A stretch of 64,000 bases of DNA from JABDKH01 sp963768565 (GTDB taxonomy: Bacteria > Bacteroidota > Rhodothermia > Rhodothermales > JABDKH01): the NCBI GenBank assembly GCA_963768565.1, contig CAVYIO010000024.1, positions 85,573-149,572 of the forward strand. The letters run 5' to 3'. A program made the position numbers and the translations under genes. Below are positions 10,359 to 19,522 of this stretch, one piece after another (the first letter of the stretch is position 1; each line of letters opens with the position of its first letter). The notes below the pieces were generated by a model that saw only the letters and a list, made by a program, of their open reading frames with translations, did no database searches and was not told the origin of the DNA.

Positions 10359-10496
10359 AGTCAATCGGATCACACGTGCCTTCTCCCGACGCAAACGTCA
10401 GGGAGCGAGGGTTTCAACGGCAGGGCACGAACACCACCGGAGGGGATATGGCGTTGCGTCGAAAACGGCACGTGGCTGTCCTCCTCCGCCACCCTG

Positions 10497-12488
10497 CTAG
10501 CCTTTGAGAACAGACCTGGCCGACACAAGCACGTTGTCGACCGAAAACCCGAGCTTCTGCATCGCCACCTCACCCGGTGCCGACGCACCGAATCGATCGA
10601 GCCCGATGATTCGACCACCCGGCCCCACATATCTGTCCCAGCCAAGCGTAACACCGGCTTCAACCGACAACCGCGCCGTGACGGATGGCGGCAACACCGA
10701 ATCTCGATATTCCCTCGACTGCTCAGCGAACAACTCCCACGACGGCATGCTTACGACGCGCACGGTGCGGCCCTCTTTCTCAAGTGTGGCCGCGGCGTCG
10801 AGGAGCAGGTGCACCTCGCTGCCGGTTCCCATCATGATGATGTCCGGAGTGGAACTCGTTTCGTGCAGTATGTACGCACCTTTCTCCAGATCCCGGGCCC
10901 TGCCGCGCGCATTGCCTGTGATCACGGGAAGCTTCTGGCGGGTCAACAGCAGGGCGACCGGTCCGCGACGCTGCAGTGCCACGCGCCAGGCCTCGACAGT
11001 TTCGTTCGCATCGGCCGGTCGGATGACCGTCAGCCCCGGTATCGCGCGCAGCGCCGCAAAGTGCTCGACCGCCTGGTGGGTAGGGCCGTCTTCACCCAGC
11101 CCGATCGAGTCGTGCGTAAAGACGTAGACTACCGGCACCTGCATCAGCGCGCTCAGGCGAAGGCTCGGGCGCAGATAGTCGCTGAACACAAGGAACGTGG
11201 CGCAGTACGGGCGGACGCCGCCGTGAAGAGCGAGTCCGTTCGATATCGCTGCCATCGCGTGCTCGCGAACACCAAACCTCAGATAGCCGCCGGCTGGAGT
11301 CGCCTTAGAAAAATCGGAGTGCGTACTGACACGCGTGTTGTTCGATGGTGTGAGATCGGCCGAACCCCCGATCAGGTTTCCAAGCACCGGCTGGAGGGCC
11401 TCAAGCGTCTTCCCACTTGCCGACCGTGTCGCCAGCTTCTCACCAGCGTCAAAAGACGGAAGCGCGCTGTCCCAACCTTCGGGCAGCTCGCCGGCCAAAA
11501 ACCTGCGCAACTGCTCTCCATCTTCAGGAAACTCCCGGACGTAAGAGTTAAACAGACGGTCCCATCCAGAAGCGAGTTCGCGGCCTTCGTCGACGGCCGA
11601 TCGGGTACGGGTCAGGACATCGTCCGGGATGTAGAACGTCTTGTCCGCGGGCCAACCCAGGTTCTCTTTCGTGCGCTTGACTTCTTCGTCGCCGAGAGGG
11701 GAGCCATGAGAGGCCGCCGTGTTTTGCTTGGCCGGACTGCCGTAGCCGATTACGGTCTTTACGCAGATGATGGACGGCCGATCTGTCTCATCGCGTGCCC
11801 GCTGGATGGCCTCGTCAATGGCCTCGAGATCGTTTCCGTCATCGACCGACTGGACGTGCCATCCGTACGCCGCGAAACGCTCCGGCACGTTCTCGCTGAA
11901 GGCCAGCGACGTGCTGCCGTCAATCGAGATGCCGTTGTCGTCGTAGAGATACACGAGTTTGCCCAGTCCCAGGTGACCGGCCAGCGACGCCGCCTCGTGA
12001 GACACGCCTTCCATCAGATCACCGTCCGACACGATCGCATACGTGTGGTGGTTGAAGATCTCGAATCCGGGCCTGTTGAATCGCGCCGCCAGATGCCGCT
12101 CGGCGACGGCCATCCCGATACCGTTGGCGAAGCCCTGGCCGAGCGGGCCGGTTGTCGTCTCGACTCCGGGCGTATGGCCGGCTTCCGGGTGACCGGGCGT
12201 CATTGAATCCCACTGGCGGAAGTTCTTGATTTCGTCGAGCGGCAGATCATATCCCGTCAGGTGCAGCAGGGCGTACAGAAGCATCGAGCCATGACCCGCG
12301 GAGAGGACGAAGCGATCACGGTCCGGCCAGTCGGGTTGTTGCGGACTGTGCTTCAGGTGGCGACTCCACAGCACGTGAGCCATGGCGGCGCAACCCATCG
12401 GCATGCCCGGGTGACCCGAGTTGGCTTGTTGCACCGCATCGACGGCCAGGAAACGAATGGTATTGACGGTCAGCGCGTCCAGATTCAT
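10497..12488 (-). CDS. tkt: Transketolase
   Basis: The 663-residue protein is a full-length thiamine-diphosphate transketolase of the non-oxidative pentose phosphate pathway. It transfers two-carbon units between ketose and aldose phosphates. Visible signatures are QANSGHPGMPMG near the N-terminus, the ThDP motif VSDGDLMEGVSHEAASLAGH, the loop HDSIGLGEDGPTHQAVEH, FGVREHAMAAISNGLALHGG with the catalytic Glu, and the terminal GASAPGEVAMQKLGFS. The ATG at 12488 (MNLDALTVNTIRFLA) is preferred over a TTG at 12503. A long antisense open frame covers this gene but is a composition artefact. Confidence 0.97.
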   Translation of the reverse strand: MNLDALTVNTIRFLAVDAVQQANSGHPGMPMGCAAMAHVLWSRHLKHSPQQPDWPDRDRFVLSAGHGSMLLYALLHLTGYDLPLDEIKNFRQWDSMTPGHPEAGHTPGVETTTGPLGQGFANGIGMAVAERHLAARFNRPGFEIFNHHTYAIVSDGDLMEGVSHEAASLAGHLGLGKLVYLYDDNGISIDGSTSLAFSENVPERFAAYGWHVQSVDDGNDLEAIDEAIQRARDETDRPSIICVKTVIGYGSPAKQNTAASHGSPLGDEEVKRTKENLGWPADKTFYIPDDVLTRTRSAVDEGRELASGWDRLFNSYVREFPEDGEQLRRFLAGELPEGWDSALPSFDAGEKLATRSASGKTLEALQPVLGNLIGGSADLTPSNNTRVSTHSDFSKATPAGGYLRFGVREHAMAAISNGLALHGGVRPYCATFLVFSDYLRPSLRLSALMQVPVVYVFTHDSIGLGEDGPTHQAVEHFAALRAIPGLTVIRPADANETVEAWRVALQRRGPVALLLTRQKLPVITGNARGRARDLEKGAYILHETSSTPDIIMMGTGSEVHLLLDAAATLEKEGRTVRVVSMPSWELFAEQSREYRDSVLPPSVTARLSVEAGVTLGWDRYVGPGGRIIGLDRFGASAPGEVAMQKLGFSVDNVLVSARSVLKG

Positions 12489-12806
12489 CAGCGGAGGGGG
12501 CAAGGTTGGTGGCTTCTCTCGGTGTCGGGTCAGGTGATTTCCGTGGCCGAATCCCGGTGATTCGGACAGGGCAACTTACTCCGCGCGGGATATCCGTTGG
12601 AAGGCCTGAGTCGCATTTGACGTCATTTCACTCAGATTTGAGATAGGCGGCATCCGATTCGTCCCCAATCCCATCCCAATTCGGATCGAGCTGCGGAAAT
12701 CGTCGCCGACCACGCGCCCGGACTTGCCAGTCCGTCTCGCTTCACGGTACCTTCGCAAATTATGCGCAAGTGCTCGACCCATCACTCTCAGAAAACCTCC
12801 GGTACC
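12489..12806. other. Divergent intergenic region
   Basis: This 318-base gap lies between the transketolase start (minus) and the tail-collar gene (plus), so it should hold both promoters. Short open frames on either strand have no protein-like character. No hairpin or repeat stands out. Confidence 0.4.
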
Positions 12807-13484
12807 ATGCGATTACTAAGACGCTTACTTGGCCCAACGTCGGACGAGGACCATTCTCGACGTCGATTCATTCGGTCTCTTGGTCTTTTTTCAGGTCTGG
12901 GCTTGTTCGGGTTTGCCCGATCGGCTGATGCAGCTTCGGACCAGACGACCGGACCCGCTACCGTCAGCGCCGACCCGTTCATCGGAGAGATCATTATGTT
13001 CGCCGGAAATTTTGCACCGCGCGACTGGGCGTTTTGTGACGGCCAGCTACTTCCCATCGCCCAGAACCAGGCGCTGTTTTCGATTCTCGGGACGACCTAT
13101 GGTGGTGACGGGCGCACGACGTTTGCGCTCCCGGACCTTCGCGGACGATTCCCGATGCACGCAGGCAGTGGTCCGGGTCTGACTCAGCGCCGCCTCGGCG
13201 AGAAGGGCGGGACAGAAACTGTTGCTCTCACCGTTGCGGACATTCCGGCCCACACACACCCGTCGAATGCCAGCACGAGCGAGGGCGCGTTTGACAGCCC
13301 GCAGGATGCGGTGCCCGGTCGGCCGGCGTCTGGAATACCTCAGTACGCCGCGGCTCCGAATACGACGATGGCGGCAGGCGCAATCGGAACGGCGGGAGGC
13401 GATCGCCCGCACGATAACATGCCGCCCTTCGTCGGGATTAACTACATCATTGCGCTATTCGGTCTTTTCCCTTCGCGCAATTGA
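12807..13484 (+). CDS. Tail-collar domain protein with twin-arginine signal
   Basis: The 225-residue protein opens with a basic region and a Tat-type signal (SRRRFIRSLGLFSGLGLFGF, then ARSADA), predicting export in folded form. The mature part is a phage tail-collar / microcystin-dependent-protein-like domain: FIGEIIMFAGNFAPRDWAFC, DGQLLPIAQNQALFSILGTT, YGGDGRTTFALPDLRGR, and a C-terminal PFVGINYIIALFG. Such domains occur in phage fibres and in free-standing bacterial surface proteins, and this one has no phage neighbours. The ATG at 12807 follows a C-rich stretch without a strong ribosome-binding site. An ATG at 12762 would place the Tat motif deeper. Confidence 0.88.
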   Translation: MRLLRRLLGPTSDEDHSRRRFIRSLGLFSGLGLFGFARSADAASDQTTGPATVSADPFIGEIIMFAGNFAPRDWAFCDGQLLPIAQNQALFSILGTTYGGDGRTTFALPDLRGRFPMHAGSGPGLTQRRLGEKGGTETVALTVADIPAHTHPSNASTSEGAFDSPQDAVPGRPASGIPQYAAAPNTTMAAGAIGTAGGDRPHDNMPPFVGINYIIALFGLFPSRN

Positions 13485-13526
13485 TTCGCAGGCCCCACCA
13501 TAATCTCACCCTGGTCCGAATAAACC

Positions 13527-15107
13527 ATGAGATATCCTGTTGCAGTTGTTCTATGTCTGGCGGCCGTTGCGACCGCTCCCGATCTCCACGCTCAAATTGT
13601 AAGTGAGCAAGAGATCAGTGCCACAGAGGGAAACCTGGGCAGTAGCCTCCTTTCGTTTTCAGATTTCTTCGGCAGCTCCGTCGCGTCGGTCGGAGATATT
13701 GATCGTGACGGCGTCCTCGACCTGGCGGTGGGGGCAGAAGGTGACGATGGGGGCGGCAGGGACGCAGGGGCCGTGCATCTGCTGTTCATGAAACCGGACG
13801 GCACGGTTGGCTCGGCCGTAAAGTGGGGAGCCTTTGAGCTGCCGTCCGGAGCTCTGGACCCCGGAGACTACTTCGGATCCTCAGTGGCCGGGCTGGCCGA
13901 TCTGAACGGAGATGGCTTTCGGGATGTGGCCGTCGGGGCAAGGGGCGACGACGACACGTCGGACGGGCCGGGCGAGAGTTCGGGAGCGGTCTGGATCCTG
14001 TTTCTGAATGAGGCGGGAAGTGTCATCGGCAGCCAGAAGATCAGTGAGGTCGAAGGGGGATTCACCGGCACGCTTGACGCGGGCGATCTGTTTGGCAGAA
14101 GTGTCGCATTTCTGGGCGACATCGGCGAGGATGGCACGAAGGAAATCGCTGTCGGAGCGCCGGGAGACGATGATGGAGGATCGGATCGAGGTGCGGTATG
14201 GGTCCTGTCACTCAACGCGGACGGTACTGTCGCAGAGTCCGACAAGATCAGTGACGGCAATGATCTTGCTGCGGATGCGCTCTCCGACTATGGTGCGTTT
14301 GGGACGGCGGTAGTGCGCCTGGCAGCGCCCGACACCGACGGGCTGCCGGTCGCGATCGGTGCACCGTTCTCAAAAGATCGTCATGGTGAGTTCTGGTTTA
14401 CCGAACTCCGTCCCGGCGTGACCGTAGCCGAGGCGACCGTTATCAGTGACGCGGCCGGCGATCTGGTGGGCATGATTAACGCGGGTGATCATTTCGGGCG
14501 GTCTCTTGCTGCTCCCGGTGATCTGGACGGCGACGGGCTGTTCGATGTGATTGTCGGCGCCCCGGGAGGAGACGACGCGGGGGATGAGGCCGGCCAGTTC
14601 TGGTTCGTGGGCCTTGAGCCCGGCGAGTATTCCGCGACGGCGGGAGGATTCACGGGAAGGCTGGAGGCCGGTGACCGTTTCGGTCAGGCCCTCGCGGCGA
14701 TCGGAGATCTCGATGCGAATGGCAAGGTGGACTATGCCGTCGGTGCTCCATTTGGTAACGACGGCGTGGAGAACTCGGGCTCGGTGTACATCCTTTTTGA
14801 TGACCGCGCGAATCCGGTCGCGGTAGACGATGCACTACCTGAGCAGGACGTATTTGTCGAACCGTATCCGAATCCACTGGCTGGTGACGGGGTCTTCCAG
14901 GTTCGACTTGCCGCGGATCGATATGTGCGCATAGAAGTCTTCGATATTGTGGGTCGGATGGTCGCGACGGTTCACGATGGACCGCTCCGTGCCGGCACGC
15001 GGTACCAACTGCCGGTGAGCGTCAGCAGTTGGCCAAGTGGCACGTACGTGTACCGGATTACGAGCGATCAGGCCGTGTCCGGCAGCTCCTTTGTGGTCGC
15101 AAGATGA
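13527..15107 (+). CDS. FG-GAP/integrin-like repeat protein with T9SS sorting domain
   Basis: The 526-residue secreted protein has a signal peptide (MRYPVAVVLCLAAVATAPDLHA) and about seven FG-GAP repeats. Each has the pattern FGxSVAxxGDxxxDGxxDxAVGAxxDD, for example FGSSVASVGDIDRDGVLDLA and FGRSLAAPGDLDGDGLFDVI. The DxDxDG loops are expected to bind calcium and build an integrin-type beta-propeller. The last ~80 residues (VEPYPNPLAGDGVFQVRL, VEVFDIVGRMV, WPSGTYVYRI) form a type A T9SS C-terminal sorting domain, so the propeller is probably delivered to the cell surface. It follows the Tat tail-collar gene by 42 bases and may share its transcript. Confidence 0.92.
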   Translation: MRYPVAVVLCLAAVATAPDLHAQIVSEQEISATEGNLGSSLLSFSDFFGSSVASVGDIDRDGVLDLAVGAEGDDGGGRDAGAVHLLFMKPDGTVGSAVKWGAFELPSGALDPGDYFGSSVAGLADLNGDGFRDVAVGARGDDDTSDGPGESSGAVWILFLNEAGSVIGSQKISEVEGGFTGTLDAGDLFGRSVAFLGDIGEDGTKEIAVGAPGDDDGGSDRGAVWVLSLNADGTVAESDKISDGNDLAADALSDYGAFGTAVVRLAAPDTDGLPVAIGAPFSKDRHGEFWFTELRPGVTVAEATVISDAAGDLVGMINAGDHFGRSLAAPGDLDGDGLFDVIVGAPGGDDAGDEAGQFWFVGLEPGEYSATAGGFTGRLEAGDRFGQALAAIGDLDANGKVDYAVGAPFGNDGVENSGSVYILFDDRANPVAVDDALPEQDVFVEPYPNPLAGDGVFQVRLAADRYVRIEVFDIVGRMVATVHDGPLRAGTRYQLPVSVSSWPSGTYVYRITSDQAVSGSSFVVAR

Positions 15108-15211
15108 AAATCACGAGAATGTGCGATTTTCCACATCATTTGATTGATTTTCGGAACAAGTTGAGGCACTGGCTCTTCTTAGAGAAACAAGTCAAAGAAT
15201 GAGGTTGGAAC

Positions 15212-15508
15212 GTGGAAGATGTTGGTAAGAGGCGGACGAAACTGGAGTCGGATCTGCTGGATCTCAAGAGGCAGTTCATGGACAAAGTGCGTATCGTCGA
15301 GCGCTTGAGCGTGGACGTGCGCCGCCTGGAAGGCCTTGCTGCGCTCTCTAGATATCAGCGCTCAGAGTTGGAACGCCTCAAGCAACACATCGATGAGCAC
15401 TCGGACGCCGTAAGGTCGATCAGGCAGGCCACGGACGAGCGCCGAGCCGAATACGCAGAACTGCAGAGAACCACGACGACCCGGCAGCGAAGCACGACGA
15501 CGAGTTAA
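15212..15508 (+). CDS. Small coiled-coil protein, unknown function
   Basis: The 98-residue product is highly charged with heptad-like spacing (LESDLLDLKRQFMDKVRIVE, LERLKQHIDEHSDAVRSIRQ) and ends in a Thr/Arg-rich tail. It lacks a signal peptide and membrane segment, so it is probably cytosolic. The start is a GTG at 15212 with a weak GAGGTTGG upstream. No family is recognised. Support comes from the coding character of the frame and the regular coiled coil. Confidence 0.55.
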   Translation: MEDVGKRRTKLESDLLDLKRQFMDKVRIVERLSVDVRRLEGLAALSRYQRSELERLKQHIDEHSDAVRSIRQATDERRAEYAELQRTTTTRQRSTTTS

Positions 15509-15580
15509 TCTGCCCGATCCCGGGACGACGCGAACCACGTCCACATCTTCGACCCCGTCAGCCAGTCGAGTTCAGATGCG

Positions 15581-16141
15581 TCAAGCGGGCCACAGCCATC
15601 CGAATGCACCGGCGGTAACCAGCGCGTAGACGAGTCCGTCGAACACGGACTTCAACGTTGCACTCCACGACTTCTTGTACCAGATGGAATTCTGTACGAG
15701 TGCCAGGGAGTAACCGACGAACGCCGTGCAACCGGCAAACCGGAACACCTCGAGATAGTCCGCCCCGGCAGGTACAGCCCGGCCCGCAATGTACGCGGCG
15801 AAGATTCCGACGATCAGGCTGTAGACGAACCATTGGATAAGGCTGCTCGTCATGTTGCCCATGCCGTTGGGCAGGACGTGCATAAAGACCACCGGACCTT
15901 CATCTGCTCTGGCTTTGAACTCGTCGGTGTTTCTCTCCTTGTTGTCGGCCGCGTACGGAATGATGTAGTCGCCCGTTGGAATGTTGAACTTCCGTAATGC
16001 GGACCGCACTTCGCCCTCCGACGGCACACCACCGAAGTCAGAATTATGGTACGAGAACACCATGTGCAAGATGGAGCTCACGATGAAGACGAACACGGCT
16101 GCGACGAGGATCGGAAGCCAGAGAGCTAAGACAGAGACCAT
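15581..16141 (-). CDS. Small multi-pass membrane protein, unknown function
   Basis: The 186-residue protein has an N-terminal transmembrane helix (VLALWLPILVAAVFVFIVSS), a soluble segment containing FGGVPSEGEVRSALRKFNIP and VVFMHVLPNGMGNMTS, and three further helices to the C-terminus GAFGWLWPA. The ATG at 16141 is chosen because a G-rich CAGGGGG sits 7 bases upstream; longer frames to 16255 lack that. I do not recognise the family. It is divergent from the glycine-zipper gene at 16299. Confidence 0.75.
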   Translation of the reverse strand: MVSVLALWLPILVAAVFVFIVSSILHMVFSYHNSDFGGVPSEGEVRSALRKFNIPTGDYIIPYAADNKERNTDEFKARADEGPVVFMHVLPNGMGNMTSSLIQWFVYSLIVGIFAAYIAGRAVPAGADYLEVFRFAGCTAFVGYSLALVQNSIWYKKSWSATLKSVFDGLVYALVTAGAFGWLWPA

Positions 16142-16298
16142 GACGATTCCCCCTGTTTGGTGAGCCGAGGCGGGCGGGAGCCGATGAAGGCGTGCCCCGA
16201 TAACCCGAATGAACGGGTTTTCGACGTGACTCTCAAGTATCCTTATCGAAACCATCCCGGCAATTCAATCGTAGCGGGGCCAAAGGGGAGTCAGAATA

Positions 16299-16478
16299 AT
16301 GGGATCGAATACAGAGCGCTTGCGCCGGCTAATCAAGTCGGGAGGCGGGAAACTGGTCGTTGTAGGTGCAATTGCGGGTGGCGGAGCCGGTCTTCTGGTC
16401 GGAGGTCCGCTGGTCGGGCTGGCCATCGGTGTGGTCACAGGATTTGCGGTTGAAGCTGCCCGCCAGAAGAAGCCATAG
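16299..16478 (+). CDS. 59-residue glycine-zipper small membrane protein
   Basis: This short frame encodes 59 residues: a basic start (MGSNTERLRRLIKSGGGK) followed by a glycine-rich hydrophobic stretch (VGAIAGGGAGLLVGGPLVGL, then AIGVVTGFAVEAAR) and a basic tail QKKP. The GxxxG spacing is typical of glycine-zipper membrane peptides that oligomerise in the bilayer. AAAGGGGAG lies about 9 bases before the ATG and is a good ribosome-binding site. The gene is divergent from the membrane protein at 16141. The function is unknown. Confidence 0.65.
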   Translation: MGSNTERLRRLIKSGGGKLVVVGAIAGGGAGLLVGGPLVGLAIGVVTGFAVEAARQKKP

Positions 16479-16541
16479 GATGGTGGGCGTGGGAGAGAGG
16501 CAGTGGGTTTCGTCTCACTGACCTGGCGCTCGGGAGGAGAT

Positions 16542-17292
16542 TCATCCGAACGCTGTGAAGACCATCTTCAGTCCGGCGATCAGGAGTACGAGCGCGAGCA
16601 GCCGCCGTACCATCGGCAGTGGCAGGCGACGACTACCGAGTTCTGCCCCGACAAGTCCTCCGACGACTACGGTCACCGCCAGTACCGGCAGGAAGTCCGG
16701 CAGACCCGCGCCCTGCGATACGTAGCCTGCGAGTCCGGCGATCGAGTTGACGAGAATGAACGCCGCCGCTACACCCGATGTCGTTCGCGTATCGCACCAT
16801 CCGCCGAGAAGAAGAATCGGACTCAGGAAGATCCCCCCGCCGACGCCGGTAAGACCGGACAACAAACCGATTCCTCCGCCTGTGACCAGCGATGCGGACC
16901 GCGGCATCGAACGGGTGACGTCCGGGAGTGCGCCCCTGCTGCTCTTATAGAGCCGGAAGGCCGCGTACAGCAGGGCAGCGCCGACCAGTGGCATGTAGAC
17001 GTGCACCGGCAGTTCGATCGCGCCGCCGATAAAGGCTGCCGGGATGGACGTCACGACAAAAGGCCACAAGACCGTCCACGAGAACCAGCCGGCCCGCCAG
17101 TACTTGTAAAGTCCAATTGACGCGACGATGATGTTGAGCGCGAGAGCCGTCGGTCGCATTGCGGCGGCATTGACCGACAGCAGCGCCATGGCGGCGAGAT
17201 AATCCAGACGCGCCACCGTGCCCGACCGACGCGTACAGGGTCGATATCGCCAGAACAAGAACGGCAAGTGTGACGAGTGTCGTCAGTTCCAT
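16542..17292 (-). CDS. TauE/SafE-family sulfite/anion exporter (single +1 frameshift)
   Basis: The N-terminus MELTTLVTLAVLVLAIST, LYASVGHGGASG is in one frame. The conserved continuation YLAAMALLSVNAAAMRPTAL is in the next. The join becomes seamless if one of the two bases at 17201-17202 is removed, which restores ASGYLAAMA. The repaired ~249-residue protein has eight helices and the second-half signature LLSGLTGVGGGIFLSPILL of this permease family, which moves sulfite, sulfoacetate or related organosulfur anions. Whether the frameshift is real or an assembly error cannot be told here. The Fpg gene 108 bases away has the same kind of lesion. Confidence 0.85.
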
Positions 17293-17399
17293 CTACATCG
17301 GGCTGGATTGATCACGTCGGGCAATGAGGTCGGGCGTCGCCGATGCAAGAAACGGCACGTGCTCGACCGGTGCCAGCGCAATGGGTTCGACCTTGACAG

Positions 17400-18321
17400 T
17401 CAGTCGAAAGATCGACCCGTGATGCCACGTTCCTCCAGATCTTCGAGGTTACGGGGCCAGTCCTGCTTCAGCAGTCTCGAAAGCGAGCGGTCGGCGAGCA
17501 CCTTGCCGTCGGTCTGGCAGGTCGGACAGTAGTTGGTCTCATTCGAGGCGTAGACGATACGCTGGACGGGGCTGCCGCACACCGGACACGGCTGACCGTG
17601 AGCGCCCATGGACGGCCATATCTTCGCGAAACGCGGTCACAGTGGGCCAACCAATGCCCGTCTCGTCACGAATTCGATCAGTCCAGAGTCGGAGCACAGC
17701 CCGGCAAGATTCGTATAGACGCCGCCGCTCGTCAGACGTCAGGCGACTCGTCCACTTGATCGGAGACACGCGAGCTGCGTGCATGATCTCATCCGCGTAG
17801 GCGCCGCCGATGCCCGAAAACAGGCGGGGGTCGGTCAGTGCACGTTTCAGCGTGTGGTTGTTCGACTCCAGGACGCCGGTGAATGCTGCAAGGTCAATGT
17901 CGAACACGTCGAGTCCGCCGGGGTCGTGACGGTCGATCTCATCGTGTGACGTCACGACGTGAATGGAGGCGCGCTTCTTCCTTCCCGCCTCGGTGAGGAT
18001 GAGTGTCCCGCTCTCAAAGTCGAATGCGCAGAGACCACGTTTCCCGGGAAGACCCGCACCCTTCTTTTTCCAGTGCAGGCGCCCGGCGATCATCAGGTGC
18101 AAGATCACGTACGAAGTGTCGTTGTCTCCGGCAAGATGAAACACCAGCCGTTTGCCCAGGCGAGTCATACGGTCCAGCCGCCGCCCGACAAGCGACGGCA
18201 ACGGGGGCTGTACGCTCCGAACGAGAAAGACGCTCTTGAGTCGAACGTCTTCGAGTCGCTGGCCGGCAATGTGCCGTTCAATCGACTGGATGTAGTTCTC
18301 GATGTCTGGAAGTTCGGGCAC
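17400..18321 (-). CDS. Fpg/Nei-family DNA glycosylase (single +1 frameshift)
   Basis: MPELPDIENYIQSIERHI provides the catalytic N-terminal Pro and Glu of formamidopyrimidine-DNA glycosylases, which excise oxidised purines or pyrimidines. The helix-two-turn-helix segment reads FSGIGGAYADEIMHAARVSP. The C-terminal zinc finger (CPVCGSPVQRIVYASNETNY, then CPTC) is in a different frame. Removing the C at 17600 joins AVHGR to YGQPCPVCG and gives ~306 residues. The usual Asn in the GIGNxYxDE loop is Gly here, which may alter DNA-backbone contact and makes it a non-canonical Fpg. It follows no obvious operon. Confidence 0.88.
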
Positions 18322-18621
18322 AGGCGACGGCGAGCGTTAGGCATTGCGAGGAAAATAGCCTCTGGCCGCAGCTTTGAGAAAACGGGGTCGGGTTGGGGCG
18401 CACTTGATGCTGGTATTTGTGCGAACCTTCGAAACCCGACGCGCTGCAAGACATTCGATCTCCTTCAAACGCTCTGCGTCCCAGGGTGAATCGGCCAGCA
18501 TCGCAGAGACAGTCCCATCCATGACGCCAGAAGAACGAACAGCAACATTACGTGTCTGACCGTCTTCCCGTGTCATACTTCTGATCCGGCAGAAACCGGA
18601 GCCCGCATCTTCCGATACCCT
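18322..18621. other. Divergent intergenic region
   Basis: Three hundred bases separate the glycosylase start (minus) and the PAP2 gene (plus). The short open frames on both strands look like non-coding translation. No hairpin or operator stands out. It presumably holds both promoters. Confidence 0.4.
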
Positions 18622-19425
18622 GTGACGACACTCTTGCTCCCCGTTACGTCAGTTCGCTGTCGTCTGTTGACGATCGTGCTCCTGGCACTGTCGTTTGTCG
18701 CTCTCGGTAATGCGTCTGCGCAGGGAAACGCGCGCTTCGCCCGGTGGGCTTTGCACGACGGTGTGTCGCTGGTCGAGAGGTCGCTGCCGCTGGTGCCGGT
18801 GGTGCTGGTTGCAGGCGGGCTGGTCATTCCGGCTGCGAAGAATTTCGACGAGCCGCTGCTTGACAAGATTCAGAACAGCTACCACGGAGTATGGGGAGAC
18901 TATCTGGATTTTACCAACGATCTCGGGGACCCGTACGTCTTGATACCGGCGACGTCGATATTTGCCGTGTCACTGTTTACGAGAAGTGAGCGATTTCAGG
19001 ACGCGGCGTTCACGTCCATGGAGTCACTGCTGTTCGCGACCGCAATTACAGGGACCATCAAGCGAGTGGTTGGAAGGTATCGGCCCGAAGAGAACCGCGG
19101 CTCAGTCCGCTTGCGGCCCTTTTCGGGAAATGCTTCGTTTCCATCGGGGCACGTGACGGCGGCTTTCGCTCTCGTGACTCCGTGGGTGTACTACTATCCG
19201 GGACCGGCGACGTACGGTCTGTTTGCTCTGAGCGGTGGTACGGCGATCGCCCGCATCGCCAGGGACAAGCACTGGCCCACGGATGTTCTTGCGGGTGCCG
19301 CAATCGGATTCCTTACAAGTCGGTGGCTCGCCAGGCGGCACCGTTCGTCTGCGGATCAATTTCCCGTTTCGATCCGGCCATTGTTGGGCTACAACAGTTT
19401 AGGGCTAACGATCGACATCCGCTGA
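18622..19425 (+). CDS. PAP2-family lipid phosphatase, secreted or membrane-anchored
   Basis: The 267-residue protein has an N-terminal signal or anchor (LLTIVLLALSFVALGNASAQ) and all three PAP2 acid-phosphatase motifs: KRVVGRYRP, then NASFPSGHVTAAFAL with the catalytic His, and RIARDKHWPTDVLAGAAIG with the nucleophile His and its Asp. Such enzymes dephosphorylate undecaprenyl pyrophosphate, phosphatidic acid or related lipids at the periplasmic face. The start is GTG at 18622, preceded by no strong Shine-Dalgarno sequence. The acyltransferase gene follows on the same strand after 97 bases. Confidence 0.92.
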   Translation: MTTLLLPVTSVRCRLLTIVLLALSFVALGNASAQGNARFARWALHDGVSLVERSLPLVPVVLVAGGLVIPAAKNFDEPLLDKIQNSYHGVWGDYLDFTNDLGDPYVLIPATSIFAVSLFTRSERFQDAAFTSMESLLFATAITGTIKRVVGRYRPEENRGSVRLRPFSGNASFPSGHVTAAFALVTPWVYYYPGPATYGLFALSGGTAIARIARDKHWPTDVLAGAAIGFLTSRWLARRHRSSADQFPVSIRPLLGYNSLGLTIDIR

Positions 19426-19522
19426 GCCGACTCGGGTCTTACGACGCACCGCCGCTCGCCGATACCTACGACTGAGCGTTCGCTCGCAGTCAATTCCCGG
19501 AAGCCCCCGTTCAGAATCCCTT

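Noticed and set aside
10242..12206. Long 654-codon open frame opposite transketolase
   Set aside because: It mirrors the conserved transketolase gene and its translation has no domain pattern; GC-rich third positions keep antisense frames open.
12807..13484. Prophage remnant
   Set aside because: Only one phage-type domain is present, with a secretion signal and no other phage gene within 15 kb.
15106..15131. Hairpin GAAAATC/GATTTTC after the FG-GAP gene as terminator
   Set aside because: The stem is only seven A/T-rich pairs with a 12-base loop and no T tract.
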